Positions 46,685 to 57,150 of a DNA stretch of 64,000 bases are shown here, piece after piece. The translations under genes and the position numbers were made by a program. The notes beneath the pieces were generated by a model. It did no database searches. It saw only the letters and a program-made list of their open reading frames with translations, and had not been told where the DNA came from. This DNA is from Cryptomeria japonica. Lineage: Eukaryota; Streptophyta; Pinopsida; Cupressales; Cupressaceae. Positions within the stretch are counted from its first letter, which is position 1. Every line of letters begins with the position of its first letter. Location: assembly GCF_030272615.1 (NCBI RefSeq), contig NC_081405.1:22769772-22833771 (forward strand), read 5' to 3'.

Positions 46685-48865
46685 TTAAGTTGCATTTTGT
46701 GAAAACACAAATACTTGAAATTTCCGGATGCTCGCTTGTAGTTCCTCGAGATTTGGTTCATGGGTGTTCTTGGCAACAACCGTAGTCTTCACAATAGTGT
46801 CGTGACAGCGGAGGAGCGCAGAATTGTTTTTATCCAGGATAGACTGGATTTCATGCAGAAAGGCTTGGTGTTTCATCAATGCTTGAATCGAAGCTGTCGA
46901 GAATTGTTTGCTCCTCCATTCATTATGAATCCTCATCTGTAAATCAGCAAGAACTTCTTCTGGAATCAGCTCTCCATCCTGACTTACTATGTTGCAAGAG
47001 GCCCTTTCACAATGTGAGACAATATCTCTGTAAACTTTGCCTCGAAATCTCTTTGCATCACTGATCTCCTCAATGAGGGATTTAAGAACAAGGGTCTTGT
47101 TTTCCAGGAGTTCTTCAAATTCCAAGTACATGACCCTGGAAGAGATGATGGCATGCTCCTGTAGAACACTCAGCTGTTGTTGGGGCATGGTACGCCAAAT
47201 TGTTAAACTTTCTTCAACACTTTCCAAATTCTTTTTGAAAGTATTAGAAGTTTGATCTAGTTTCTCCTCAACAGTTTCCAATTTAGACATTATTTGAAAA
47301 ATGTCTTTCATTACCTGTACACATTGATCATGAAGTTGATCAACCCAAGAATCCAGTGCTTGTACTTTCTGAGCAGCCCTTTCCACTCCACGAATTGACT
47401 CTTGGGAACTAGAGGAACCTATGGAGTTACTCCCTTCAGCAACAGGTTTTGTAATTTTATGAACGACCGCCATAAGTTGTCGGTTTTCCTCTTCTAGCTT
47501 GTCTTTCTTTGCTAGAAGATCATCACACCTTTGCACCAGTGAAGCAACAGAAAACTGAGCATCATATTTAATGACCTCATGCGTTTGCTTGCCCAACTCT
47601 ATCCTTGTAACCTTATAATCGGCAGCTGACATTTCCTCAAGTGGCTTATCTGCAATAAGTTCCACAATTTCAGCTACCTTCATCTTGTTGCTATCAACAG
47701 TTACCCTGGAGATAGTTTTGGCCTTCTTAGCAACTTTGGATCTGGACTGTTTCAGTTGCTGATAGTCAAAGGCGTCAGGTCAGATTTCTTGCTTCTTCCT
47801 TTTCGAGGTGAAAGAGCTAAGCCATGGAGGCAAAGTCATCAACTCCCCTCCAATAGCAGTCGTAGGCAAAGGAGAAGCAGTTTCTGTTTGAATCACCGTG
47901 GTCATCCTGGGAGGAATATCTGTTTGGACAGCGACCACGGTTTGCTCAGTTACCAATGGGCATGAAGATTGCCTCATGAATTCTTCAAAACCAGAAGTGG
48001 AAGTATCAATTTCTAATAACTGAATGCAAATAGGAATATTCTCAGGAACTTTCAACACCCTCTCTTGTTGATGATCAGGAGATGGCTCGTATGCTAAAAT
48101 GGGAATTGCATTCTGAGGAGACTCATCCACAAGCAAATCAGGAGGAGAAAGAGGCGTCTCAATGGAAACTGGAGGAATGACCTCATGAGGCGAGTCTGAA
48201 ACTGGAGACTTAGGAGCATCATCAGATTGTTGTCCCTCTTCTGGATTATCCAGATCGATCACCTGAACATGGAATCGTGATTTTTCCTTCCCACGAACAG
48301 TTGTCTCCTCAAGAGGAAACACTACTGCACAACTAACTCGTAACTTGATCCTTGTGCCCGAAGATGAAGCACCCTCCTTGTTGTCAATCCGAATCTCAGA
48401 TTTCCGTCCAAGAGGCCCCGTAGAATCATCTTCTTTACCAACCTTGATTTTTATAAGTCTAACAGTATTGCTTTTCAGCCATGCATTGGTGTTGGCCAAA
48501 ATAGGCTGAAATCTGTCAAGGATGGAGAGGCACTCTTTGTGCGACCATTGGATCAAAGGAAGTGGAGCTTCCTCAACTCTCCGTGAAGTGTATTCAGGAT
48601 CAAGTATATGCCCGTCATCAATCATCCCTTGTGGGATATCCGCCAAGTTCAAATCAACAATTTGCTCAACAGTGAGCCTGCAGTAATCCATCTTGAGGAC
48701 TTCGGCTTCTGTGCGGAGATCTACCCAAATGTCTTCAATGCGATGAACATGCACAAAGGATTTCTTGATTTTCTCCTTCATACCTCTATAATCAAAATCA
48801 GCTCTAGGTTTAAACCTTTTGAGCTTGATTTCCTGCAATTCAGCCTCCATGGCCTTAGCATTCAT
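46685..48865 (-). pseudogene. 726-codon ORF of unknown family with one in-frame TGA
   Basis: One reading frame runs from ATG (48863-48865) to the stop at 46685, broken only by TGA at 47780-47782. The two parts (361 and 332 residues) are in the same frame with 32 open codons between them. The N-terminal 60 residues are basic (LKRFKPRADFDYRGMKEKIK). Residues 60-170 look globular (DIWVDLRTEAEVLKMDYCRL, PLPLIQWSHKECLSILDRF). Residues 205-340 are a Pro/Ser/Glu-rich linker. A Lys/Arg cluster (FTSKRKKQ) lies just before the TGA and a second basic run (SRSKVAKKAK) after it. The C-terminal half has heptad-like coiled coils (CDDLLAKKDKLEEENRQLM, SKLETVEEKLDQ). I recognise no catalytic motif. Such a long frame in AT-rich DNA implies recent selection, and the TGA implies recent loss or readthrough. 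Confidence 0.7.
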
Positions 48866-48990
48866 AAAATCAAAGAAGACAAGAAAGTTAATGGATCAAT
48901 ATCTAATATCAGAATTAATAAGGGTGAAAATTAGCCAACTTTCATATTCAGAAGGGCAAGATTTAGGGCAACCCCAAAAGGGGACATTAC
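48859..48990 (-). repeat. Right terminal inverted repeat, holding the ORF start codon
   Basis: On the minus strand it runs from GTAATGTCCCCTTTTGGG to TTTTATGAATG. The final ATGAATG contains the ORF's first codon, so similarity between arms ends just where coding begins. The 5' untranslated region, and presumably the promoter, would be the arm itself. Confidence 0.8.
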
Positions 48991-49710
48991 TAAAAGAAAA
49001 AGGAAACACTTGAATACTGATTATAAATGAAAACCTTAAGCTAGTGCAATGCAAGAGATTGACAATAAGATAATGAAAATGGATAATCTTGCATTCCAAA
49101 TTCACTTTTAGCCTCGAAAACCCTTCTCTTAAATTTGGAAATAAACTTTCAGGTCTGGGAATGTCGTTACAAAGTCTAGAAAATGCTCAAACCTACATCC
49201 CCCCAAATTACAGTTCGTTTCGTACTAGGTTCGGATTCGGGCTTGGTACGATGTGGCGTCATCCAAGGCACAGGAAACGACTATAAATTCGTTCCAAATG
49301 TGCTCAAACAAACCCCAAACGAATTTTGAAACATTTTCAAAAAAAATTCTTAAAGACTGCAACAAACTTGGGGTTTTCAATTCGTCAATGCTTCTACTCA
49401 CTGCTCAATCCAAATGCATGGTCCATTTCAATTTTGAACTATAATGTTTTAGATTTAATACAACTATATTTAAATTTTAATAATTTTATTTTTAGTTTAA
49501 TATGATGTTTCATAGTAATAATTAATATTTTTAGTTTAACAAGATGTTTTATATTTAATTTTATTTATGAAGATAATATTTATATTATTATACTATATTA
49601 TAATATTCATTCATGGCAAGTGAAATTGTGATTATTAATAATTTTAATAAAACGAATTAAAACAAGCTTAGTGCGAATAGTAATATTATAAACATTAGTT
49701 AAAGTTATTA
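48991..49710. other. Intergenic, partly very AT-rich DNA
   Basis: No gene. From about 49440 to 49710 it is mostly A and T. Confidence 0.45.
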
Positions 49711-49718
49711 ATAATTAT

Positions 49719-50345
49719 CTGTGATACCGGTTCTTGCCTATTTTGGCTGGGTCCTGGTCCTGGTCCTGGTCCGTGCCCGGTCCTGGTCCCAGCCTGGTTC
49801 GCCCTGGGTCCCACTCGGGTCCTGCCCAGGCAGCTGGGTTCCCTGTGGGTCCTGCATGGCAGGACCCACAGGGAACCCAGCCGCCTGGGCAGGACCCGGG
49901 TGGGACCCAGGGCGAACCCAGGAGGACCCGGGTGAACCCAAGAGGACCCGGGTGAACCCAAGCCCGTGGGTTCCCAAAAACGGGGCCCACGGGTTAGAAA
50001 GCAATTAAAAACAATAAAAAAACAATATCATTTATGATTTATTGGCATTGGCAATTATGGATTTATCATTTATGATTTATGATTTATCTGTTATCAATTA
50101 TGTATCATTGTATGGGAAAGTTACATTGTATGTTTCATATTTGACATTTGTATGTTTGAACTGTGAACATATATAATTTTGATGTTTTAAGTTTGAACAT
50201 ATATATATATATATTAAAAAAAATTAAAATATATATATATGTACGGACGAACCCGTACCCATACCCAAAATTTTATTTTTTTTGCCGAATCCGCGAATCC
50301 GTACCCGAATCCGAACCCAAATCCGAACCGGAACCGGTAACTTAG
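49719..50345. mobile_element. hAT MITE with exact 8-bp TSD
   Basis: The ends CTGTGATACCGGTTC and (reversed) CTAAGTTACCGGTTC are flanked by ATAATTAT at 49711-49718 and again at 50346-50353. The left half is dominated by GGTCCTGG / GGACCCGGG words and a 123-bp palindrome. The right end carries GTACGGACGAACCCGTACCC and CCGAATCC repeats that match, in reverse, the left end of the hAT derivative at 30572. No transposase. Overlapping frames on both strands are Gly/Pro artefacts of the repeats. Confidence 0.92.
49796..49918. repeat. GC-rich 123-bp palindrome, 60-bp arms, 3-bp loop
   Basis: Arms 49796-49855 and 49859-49918 are reverse complements with 2 mismatches in 60, separated by ATG. The GC content contrasts sharply with the AT-rich surroundings. 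After it, AGGACCCGGGTGAACCCA is repeated in tandem. Confidence 0.95.
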
Positions 50346-50353
50346 ATAATTAT

Positions 50354-50580
50354 TAATTAATGTTAATTAATTTCTAAAATATCTATACAAACATGAATAT
50401 TATATTATTATTAATAAAAGTTATAATCATATTAATATTGATATTAATACATATTATACTTATATATTATTTTTATATTTCAATCAAATTAATGTATTTT
50501 AAATTTTTTCATTCATATAAATAGATGGATGTGCGTGTGTGCACATGTACATGCACACACGCGCTGCGTGTGTGTGTGTC
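50354..50580. other. AT-rich spacer with a GT/CA-rich end
   Basis: AT-rich sequence leads into a short run of GTGTGTGCAC and CACACACGCG steps (50530-50580). No gene. Confidence 0.45.
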
Positions 50581-51480
50581 AATACGCCTCTTCTTCACCA
50601 TTTATCTCCCTCACTTTAGACCTGATTTCGTTTGATGAAATTTGCACTTTGATCTAGAGAAATTCACTCCTCTACTCCTGATTCGCACTTCGAGTCTGCT
50701 TTATATTTGTTTGAACTTCTTGTGAAAAATGAACCTTGACTTCCCTTTTATATGTGCTCCACCTTTAGCATTACAAATCCTTTTGATAGGGCCATGTGTG
50801 TGCGTGTTTTGCCCAAACCGGAACCAGCAACTTAGGCTCAAACTAATGAGGAAATTAGCTCAGATCTGCATGTGGCAATACGCCTCTTCTTCAGCATTTA
50901 TCTCCCTCACTTTACACCTGATTTCCTTTGATGAAATTTGCACTTTGATCTAGAGAAAATCACTCCTCGGCTACTGATTCGCACCAAGAGTCTGCTTTAT
51001 ATTTGTTTGAAATTGGTGTGAAAAATTAACCTTGGCTTCCCCTTTATATGTGCTCCACCTTTAGCATTACAAATCCTTTTGATAAGGCCAACCTTAAGAG
51101 GGTTTTAAATTTTCAATCTGCATTATCAGGTTGGCTGGCCTCAATTCTGATTTTCACCTCATAAAATTTCAACTTTTCATCAAGTCGGCCAGGTCTAATT
51201 ATAATTTTATTTCTTATTCTATGTCAGGTCAGCCAGCTGTAGGATGCAATTCACCTTCTATGAAATGGTATAAATATGAAGTCAAGCATTCCATCTTTCA
51301 ATCACCCAATTAACACTTATATTAGTTTAATTCTACTCTGCCTTGATATGCGAATTTCTACTCTTTAGGTCTGATCTGAATTCTGATCTGCAAGTTTTGC
51401 ACTAGAAAGGAAGTTTGATCTCCCCTCTATAGCAAACCTCTTGCTTGAATCCACAATTCCTTAATTAGGCCAACCTAAGG
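50581..51480. repeat. About 296-bp direct repeat, two good copies and a partial third
   Basis: Copy 1 (about 50581-50790) and copy 2 (about 50877-51088) run from AATACGCCTCTTCTTCA through CACTTTGATCTAGAGAAA to AATCCTTTTGATARGGCC. A diverged third copy may lie at about 51345-51475 (ending TTAGGCCAACCTAAGG). Between copies 1 and 2, CCGGAACCAGCAACTTAGG resembles the right end of the hAT MITE at 50345. Confidence 0.75.
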
Positions 51481-52787
51481 AGGATGATTACAATTTAAAC
51501 TTTAATTCCTCTCAAGTTGAGCTGATCTAGCCACTAACACTCCCTTGGCGAGTTTAAAGGGTTGCTAAGGACAAATGTAAGGGCGGGTTTTGATGATGAG
51601 CAAGGACTAATGAAGAGCGCTTTTGAGGTTCACTTAAGGACAAGGACAAGGGCGGTAATTCATGGTATGTAGAGACTGAATGCTAGGCAGCTTTCCATAG
51701 TGTGAAGGGGCAAGTCTTGGGTGGGATTCTATGATGAGGAAGGACAACTTAACGTGCTCCTTGGGGATTGTTAAGGAATTTGTAAGAGGCTGCGCGCTAT
51801 TTCTATGCTCTTAGGGACTTGCCTACGCGCATTTCAAGGTCATTCAAGGACAACAACGGGCGGCATTGAGATGTTAATTAGGACAACAAAGGCTGGTATT
51901 GAGATGTGGAGAGGGACAAGACAAGGCACTAATCCACATTAAACACGGACAAAAGAAAGGGCGCTGATCCGAGATACTCAAGGACAAGTGTTGATGCTGG
52001 GCAGGATTTTGAGGTGAAGAAGGACTAGCATCTCTATGTTGGCCACAAGTGCAAGGATGACAAGCACAAATGCAAGAGCTATTGATATCAATCCAAGGAT
52101 TCCTTAATGAAATCGTGACTCTGTTTCATGGTCTTTAAGATAAATTCCAAGCCATCAAAACTGAAAAACAAGGATTGTTTTAAATATTCCACATGAAGCG
52201 ATGCTTTGAACAAGGACTTTGCGTTTTAACCTTGAACTTCCTTGTTTAGACTTATGATTTTATTTTACAATTTGGAATTCCAAGCCTCACACAAGTCTTG
52301 CACTTAAATAATTTTACCCTTTTGTCTAAGTATAAACGCATAATAACATCATCAAATAGAAGCTAATTTGATCACATACACAAGTATACATCAATCACAT
52401 AAGTATAGATGCAAATTGTAGTTAAAGGAAATAGCACACTTAGATATATGAATATTGTCAAATGCATACAAAACTCATGGAATATGAAATCCATGACATT
52501 AAATGTTCCAAACAAATATCAAAACAATAACTAGAAGTCTATGGCCCAAAGGAGCCTGCATCCCTCCTATGAAGGCATCTAAGGTAGGTCTTGGATAATG
52601 TAGCAGCCATAATACTCTTTTAATTAATAATTATGAATATGCAGAGATTTGCAGTAAGGGATATGTATTATGTAGATTTTTATGTTCAAGATTCATCACT
52701 GGCCTATTACTTGCTTTGACTTATAGTTTGATGGGGGTTTGGAGGCAACACCAAAACAAAGTTGAGGGTAGTACCCCTTGCATGGGT
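51481..52787. repeat. Degenerate repeat region with AAGGACAA and GGGCGG words, no gene
   Basis: Between about 51540 and 52030 the words AGGACAA, GGGCGG and GATGATGAG recur irregularly, probably as part of a decayed LTR. The remainder is unremarkable AT-rich sequence. Confidence 0.45.
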
Positions 52788-52904
52788 TTGAGGGTGAGAG
52801 AGAGAGGTAGAGAGATAGGCCTAGATCTTGGAGGAGAGAGGAGAAAGTGGGATAGAGAGAGGTAGAGAGAGGGGATAGAGGAAGAGTGATAGGGAGAGAG
52901 ATAG
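52788..52904. repeat. GA-rich purine tract
   Basis: About 115 bp dominated by GAGAGAG and GGTAGAGAGA. A similar but shorter purine-rich stretch (GATAGATAGAGCGAGAG) follows the element's right end near 56670, so the retroelement inserted within a purine-rich sequence. Confidence 0.8.
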
Positions 52905-53219
52905 TGTTAAGAGTAATCTTTTATTAGCTAATAATTATTTATTTAATTATTAGTCTATTATACTCTATGCTTAAGCTAAACTTAGGAATCTTATAATTCT
53001 TTAGGGTTTCGAGTATCCTTTTATAAGGATTCTCTCTTTGTATTTTAATAACAATTGTAATTATTGAATTGCATTCTTGTTGCCCAATCAATATGACTCC
53101 TTTTTTCTGGATCTCTGAATTCTGGCCTCCATAGCTTTTTTGCTTCTCTCCTTCTGTGACAGGTTTGCATGCAGGTGATCTTTGGGAGCTGTAGAGTTGA
53201 CTTTTCCTCAACTCCAATA
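52905..53219 (+). mobile_element. 5' LTR of a copia-like non-autonomous element
   Basis: This 315-bp LTR starts TGTTAAGAGTAATC and ends CTCCAATA. It is preceded by the TSD GATAG (52900-52904) and followed by the primer-binding site TGGTATCAGAGCT at 53220. It is nearly identical to the split 3' LTR, apart from a 32-bp duplication and an insertion in the latter. Confidence 0.92.
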
Positions 53220-54820
53220 TGGTATCAGAGCTCTAAATCTGAATGCCCCTGTTCTCTTCATGAGGGATTTTGGGCCTTCTTCTTCAAATCTGTGTATTCG
53301 GGGGTTTGTGCAGTTTTTTTTCCCATTTCTAGGGGTAGCTGATTTTTTGGTACATTTTGGTGCCAAAAGGACCTCGCAGTTGGATTCAAAAGGCTGCTTC
53401 CATGAATTTTGATATAAATTTGCCTATTTTCGGTGACAAGGGCATCTGAGGCATGATTTTTTATTGGCACATTTTTCAAGGCACGAAAATCCGTACGGCT
53501 GTACCTGCAAATGCATCAGAAAATTTTCGTCAAAAAAAAATGGCCCTCTTTATGCCCTACAAGAGGGGTTTTTTTCTTTTGGCCGTAACTCGGTCATACG
53601 GAGGCGCTTTTTCCAAAACCTTATATCATCGAAAAGCTCTATCCAGATCTAGAGGTTTGAATTTTTTATTTTGCTTTTTTATGGTGATTTTTGCTATCAA
53701 AGCTAGAACTTCATTTTTGCACTCCGGGAGACATAACTTGAGCATCCGACCTCCGTTTTTCAAAAATTTTATATCATTGGAAAGCTTGTTCTGTGTTCTT
53801 TCCATTCATATGAGTTTTATTTCCAGATTCTTCTCCAGGTATATTTTATTCAATTTTTTGTTTTTCAGCACTCTGGTGAATATCTTGGATGTTTCAGGTC
53901 CTGGGATCTCTTTCTTTGAGTAGGATGTCTCGTCTTTGGCTGTTCTTTCTATTTCCAATCTTATGTCTCTTCTGATCATTGTAGCATTTTATTTATGCAA
54001 ACGCACTGAGATAAAATGTCATCATGCATTGTATACTTGGGATCTTGCACATCTTGTGTCTTATTGTACATGCACTACTTATAAAGTGCCATGGGGGGGT
54101 TGATGTTTGCCTTCTACCTTTGTCAAGTGAGAGTTCCTTCCACGGTATTAGCCTCATGATGTGTGTCAAGTGAGTGTTCCTTCCACGACACTATGTACTT
54201 TCTCTGCACCTTCGATGTTCCTGGTTCTTCGTCATGCAGTTCTTGTTGGCCGTTCTTTTCGGTGTACCTATCTTTCTCCCTTTTCAGCATTATGGGGAGG
54301 TTTGTCATGTTGGTTCTAATGCTTCCTCGGTTCAATTGATCAACTCTTCAGGCTTTGGTGTTTCATGCCATTTGTATCTTCGCGTTCAATTGTTTATTTT
54401 TGTTTGCCATCTGATTCGAGTAGTGTCATTTGAGGGCACTCATGCAGATTACAGTCTTCTCTACCTAGTCATGTTCTATTTTAGTGGAGGTTCTTCAGAT
54501 CAACAATTACTCTTCGATAGTGTTTGCAGTTATTTCATGCTTCAGTGGTGTTCATCATTCTCTTCTTCTTGTTCCTATCTTCTGGAACACTCTTGTTTAA
54601 AGGCTTCTTAGTCCTTACTTGAGCTTTCATCTCTTCTTGGAGAGGAGTTTTATTCCCACAGGGTTTTCTCTTTTTTCTCCACTTTACAGAGATTTTATTG
54701 TACTTGGGTACCTCATTAGGCCTAGTTGTCGGGACCCATTGTTGTTTTCCTGCATTTTTTACATGTTTTTTGAGTCCTTAGTTGTTTTTTAGCTACTCCC
54801 TAAGTTCATCTTAAGGGGGG
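53220..54820 (+). mobile_element. Internal region with PBS and PPT, no gag/pol
   Basis: It begins with the initiator tRNA-Met-type primer-binding site (53220-53232) and ends with the polypurine tract AAGGGGGG (54813-54820). The 1.6 kb between encode no recognisable gag or pol; the frames at 53453-53923 and 54174-54611 are Phe/Leu/Ser-rich with no family resemblance. Two diverged copies of a segment around GTAACTCGGTCATACGGAGG / CATAACTTGAGCATCCGACC (53585-53650 and 53732-53800) show internal duplication. The element must have depended on proteins from elsewhere. Confidence 0.8.
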
Positions 54821-54940
54821 TGTTAGAGTAATCTTTTATTAGCTAATAATTATTTATTTAATTATTACTCTATTATACTCTATGCTTAAGCTAAACTTAG
54901 GAATCTTATAATTCTTTAGGGTTTTCACCTTTAGGGTTTC

Positions 54941-56391
54941 TATAATGTCCCAAAAATCTACAATCTATAAAACATAAAAAAATTGCGATTTAACATTTGT
55001 TTGTGATATGAATGTTTGATCTAGAGTATAGTTTAGCCAATTCTGTAAGGTTAATGTGTTATCAATAAGTCAATATCATATTTAGTTCCTAATGAGACCA
55101 AGAGGGCTAGATGCAGTAGGATGCCCGTAGCGCTTATCAGGCCCAAGGGCGGTACACTCCTCCACGGCCCAACTTGCGGCAGACCTTAAGTCATCCGCAG
55201 TGGGTGGCCTACCTAACAGAGGCCTAGTTCCTGTTATCCTTGCTGCTCTATTCGTCATATGTCTCACTGGCTTTGGATATGCAATTGTCTCATTTATCAT
55301 TGTGTTAATATCTTAGCCTATTCCTACTATTCTTATAATTGACAATGCCATTCATTTTGAATCTCTTATAGTTGTAATTCTTTCATTAGTTAATTGAACA
55401 TATGGGGTTTATTTATACATCTGCGTATACATACACACACACACACACACATATATATATTACTATCTATTGTATTAATCTTTATTCATATACAAATGCA
55501 TTGCAGTAAAAGCTATATATATATAAATGCATTGAATTAATATCTAAATATATTCATGTACCCATGCATTGAATGAATATCTATCTATACACATATCTTT
55601 ACGTATGAATTCTCGTGATCTATGTACTTCCTACTCCAAAGTAAACATGGGTGGGTATAGGTTCTTACCTGCGTCCCTTGCTACCCTTCCAACCTGTCGC
55701 TATTTCCTGCGTACCTCCTTTTCTTCCCCTTTCCTCCTCACAGCGTGCACTTTAATATCAGCGAGGGGAAGTGTTGGAGCGGACCCATCCAGGGGACATG
55801 GCTGCTGAGGGAGAAGGTGAGCGGTGGTGACTGTTGGAGTCACCGCTCCCTGATCCACCCGCATCACCTTTCGAGCGCCTTAGTCTAACATGCACCGCAT
55901 CCCATACAATGCGATCGCTGGGTGTAATACGCCCTTCTTAATGTAGTTAAGGTATCTCATAACTAGGATGCGGTAATTATTATATATTGATTTTTAATAT
56001 ATTAATATATTATAAGTAATTTATATTGTATATGATATATTTAATATTGGTTCTATTAATAATATCGTATGGTAATATGATATTATTCCATAATAATAAT
56101 TATAATGTATTAAGTTTGATAATTTATATTGTATATTAATATTATATTTTATATTTATTTAGTAACACATTATATGGTAAATATAATATTATGTTATGTA
56201 TCGATAATTATATATCTATTTTATGTTTATTCAATTAACAACATTTTATGGTAAAGTTCAATTAAGAGTTAATATTAATAATTAAAATATGATCATTATA
56301 TTAAAATAAAACAAGGAGTCATCTCTGATTAGGTAACAATAATAATGGAAAGTAGAAATTTAATTAATTACAAAAACGTGGGGTTATGACA
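54941..56391. mobile_element. Solo LTR nested in the copia-like 3' LTR
   Basis: The 1,451-bp block begins TATAATGTCCCA and ends GGGGTTATGACA. It is flanked by GTTTC (54936-54940) and ATTTC (56392-56396), a 4-of-5 TSD match. Its length and end pattern resemble the solo LTR at 61573-63029 (read from its own start, TGTAATGTCCCC to GGGGGTATGACA). Contents include a moderately GC-rich segment (55085-55250), a (CA)n(TA)n microsatellite (about 55433-55460) and a very AT-rich right third. No gene. Confidence 0.85.
55433..55461. repeat. (AC)n(AT)n microsatellite
   Basis: About nine AC steps followed by AT steps. Confidence 0.9.
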
Positions 56392-56642
56392 ATTTCGAGT
56401 ATCCTTTTATAAGGATTCTCTCTTTGTAATTTCATAACAACTGTAATTATTGAATTACATTCTTGTTGCACAATCAATATGACTCCTCTTTTCTGGATCT
56501 CTGAATTCTGGCCTCCATAGCTTTTTTGATCTCTGAATTCTGGCCTCCATAGCTTTTTTACTTCTCTCTTTCTGTGACAGGTTTGCATGCAAGTGATCTT
56601 TGGGAGCTGTAGAGTTGATTTTTCTTCAACTCCAATAGATAG

Positions 56643-56985
56643 GTCTAGAGTTCAGGGCAGATAAAGTGAGTGAGATAGATAGAGCGAGAGAATGTTGATA
56701 GGAGCTTGTTGATTACTGAAATTTGACTGTCTAAAAATTTGTAAGGTCTTCTAAAACCTAGAATTTGCATTATAACTCCTAGAGATCTATAACCACTCTC
56801 AAACATCCTGCCAATATATACATGAAATATATAAACTAAAATGTTATATTTCATGTATGTATTTTGATGAAGAGAATGAGACTGGCATGAAGACAAAGAT
56901 GGGGAGTTAGATGTTATATTTCATGTATACTCTGGGGACATGTCATGAACCAAAAAAGCATTTGAATTTTCAGATTTTCAAAAAA
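56643..56985. other. Flanking intergenic DNA
   Basis: A purine-rich stretch and unassigned sequence. The phrase GATGTTATATTTCATGTAT is duplicated nearby (about 56840 and 56909). Confidence 0.4.
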
Positions 56986-56989
56986 ATAT

Positions 56990-57150
56990 TATGAGTCTAG
57001 CCAAATCAAGGAGACAAGACTCGCTCGGACTCAGCAAGTCTGGCGAGTCTGCGAAACTAGGACTCGTCAAGGGTGACTCGACTCAGGACTCACAGTTTCC
57101 AGGCAAGTTCGGACAAGTCTCGAAAAAGACTGCAAGACTGGTTTCTAAAA
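56990..57150. repeat. GAGTC-rich block, probable hAT relic
   Basis: GACTCGCTCGGACTC, GTCTGGCGAGTCTGCG and GGGTGACTCGACTCAGGACTC echo the GACTCGGCGAGTC words at 24110-24220. No defined ends were found. Confidence 0.5.

Larger units (their letters stand above)
45045..48990 (-). mobile_element. 3.9-kb element with 132-bp terminal inverted repeats and one long ORF
   Basis: The left arm (45045-45176) and right arm (48859-48990) are reverse complements, 132 bp each, with about 11 mismatches and no gaps. The outermost sequence is GTAATGTCCCCTTTTGGG. The arms enclose a single long minus-strand frame (48865 to 46685) and a region with a recurrent CTCAAAGACTT motif. The same outer terminus is found on the solo LTR at 61573-63029, but there the two ends differ, as in an LTR; here the whole arms are inverted copies. 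No integrase, reverse transcriptase or transposase motif is visible. No clean TSD was found: GACTA precedes the left arm and CTAAA overlaps the right edge. Confidence 0.8.
54821..56637 (+). mobile_element. 3' LTR, split by a solo LTR insertion
   Basis: The first part (54821-54940) starts TGTTAGAGTAATC and matches the 5' LTR up to GGGTTTC. The second part resumes at about 56392 and runs to CTCCAATA at 56637, followed by the TSD copy GATAG (56638-56642). A 32-bp unit (GATCTCTGAATTCTGGCCTC...) is tandemly duplicated at 56496-56559 in this copy only. Confidence 0.9.

Noticed and set aside
49695..50008. Several overlapping Gly/Pro/Trp-rich frames on both strands
   Set aside because: Produced by the GGACCC palindrome and tandem words of the hAT MITE; open frames on both strands are expected from the repeat.
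53453..53923. 156-codon plus-strand frame as a possible gene
   Set aside because: Phe/Ser/Leu-rich translation with no motif. It lies inside a retroelement interior and contains a duplicated DNA segment.
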